Origin: an uncultured Collinsella sp.
GTDB lineage: Bacteria > Actinomycetota > Coriobacteriia > Coriobacteriales > Coriobacteriaceae
Reading direction: 5' to 3'
NCBI GenBank assembly: GCA_902496115.1
Contig: CABUZK010000069.1
Span: forward strand, 1 to 5,614
Length of the DNA: 5,614 nucleotides
In this document: positions 5,541 to 5,614 of the stretch, piece after piece
Layout: every line of letters starts with the position of its first letter
How positions within the stretch are numbered: position 1 is the stretch's first letter
Program-made: the position numbers and the translations under genes
Notes under the pieces: generated by a model
Database searches by the model: none
Told to the model about the DNA's origin: nothing
The model's input: the letters and a program-made list of their open reading frames with translations, nothing else

Positions 5541-5614
5541 TGATTTTTCTGGGACGGGGATTAAAAAATCATTAGGTACACAATGATTTTTTAATCCCCG
5601 TCCCAGAAAAATCA
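5541..5614. repeat. Perfect 33-bp inverted repeat (palindromic hairpin) upstream of pheA
   Basis: Left arm 5541-5573 and right arm 5582-5614 are exact reverse complements around the 8-base loop AGGTACAC. The palindrome starts 22 bases upstream of the pheA start and reaches the last base of the window, so it may extend further. Each arm holds GGGACGGGGATTAAAAAATC or its complement. It has no run of T after the outer stem in either direction, so it does not look like a standard intrinsic terminator. A dispersed palindromic repeat (REP- or MITE-like) is the more likely reading. If pheA transcription starts beyond it, the pheA leader RNA would carry a very stable hairpin. No promoter for pheA is visible inside the window. 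Confidence 0.9.

Noticed and set aside
4505..5575. Long plus-strand open frame (356 codons) opposite pheA
   Set aside because: It lies entirely antisense to a P-protein with intact catalytic and ACT motifs, has the same shadow composition, and its end runs into the palindrome.
5541..5614. The palindrome as a plain intrinsic terminator or a phenylalanine attenuator
   Set aside because: There is no T run after the outer stem, and no small leader peptide rich in Phe codons or alternative antiterminator pairing is visible in the part of the leader seen.
1..5614. CRISPR array or a complete defence system around the methyltransferase
   Set aside because: There are no spaced direct repeats and no restriction endonuclease, nuclease or helicase gene. 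The methyltransferase itself is a fragment.

Overview
The window looks like chromosomal DNA of a fairly GC-rich Gram-positive bacterium. My best guess is a gut coriobacterium such as Collinsella or a relative. This is an inference from three things: the bifunctional PheA and fused AroE-AroK set, the codon style, and hairpins with a GGGGACAGGCACC-type core that I associate with that group. No marker gene in the window fixes the taxonomy.

Left part (1-741): a 5' fragment of a C5-cytosine DNA methyltransferase gene runs rightwards. It is joined at about 494-498 to the antisense of the first ~29 codons of a family 2 glycosyltransferase gene, which kept its own ribosome site and a candidate -10 box. 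Both genes have lost their 3' parts, so this is a rearrangement scar or an assembly chimera. The glycosyltransferase remnant and the next operon read away from each other across one shared intergenic region.

Middle (742-2536): a two-gene ABC-2 exporter operon, with a TagG/Wzm-type permease and a TagH/Wzt-type ATPase, presumably moves a lipid-linked polysaccharide or teichoic-acid-like glycan across the membrane. It is followed by tRNA-Arg(UCU) with an encoded CCA and by a strong intrinsic terminator.

Right part (2599-5614): aromatic amino acid genes on the minus strand, in the order pheA (chorismate mutase/prephenate dehydratase/ACT), aroE-aroK fusion, aroQ (type II dehydroquinase). AroQ makes 3-dehydroshikimate. 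The fusion protein turns that into shikimate and then shikimate 3-phosphate. PheA takes chorismate to phenylpyruvate. The steps in between (EPSP synthase, chorismate synthase) and the DAHP and dehydroquinate synthases are not in the window. The pheA stop and aroEK start abut. A 17-bp-arm hairpin separates aroEK from aroQ, and a perfect 33-bp-arm palindrome sits just upstream of pheA at the window edge. These two hairpins and the methyltransferase/glycosyltransferase junction are the least ordinary things here. I see no CRISPR array, no complete mobile element and no clear new multi-gene system.
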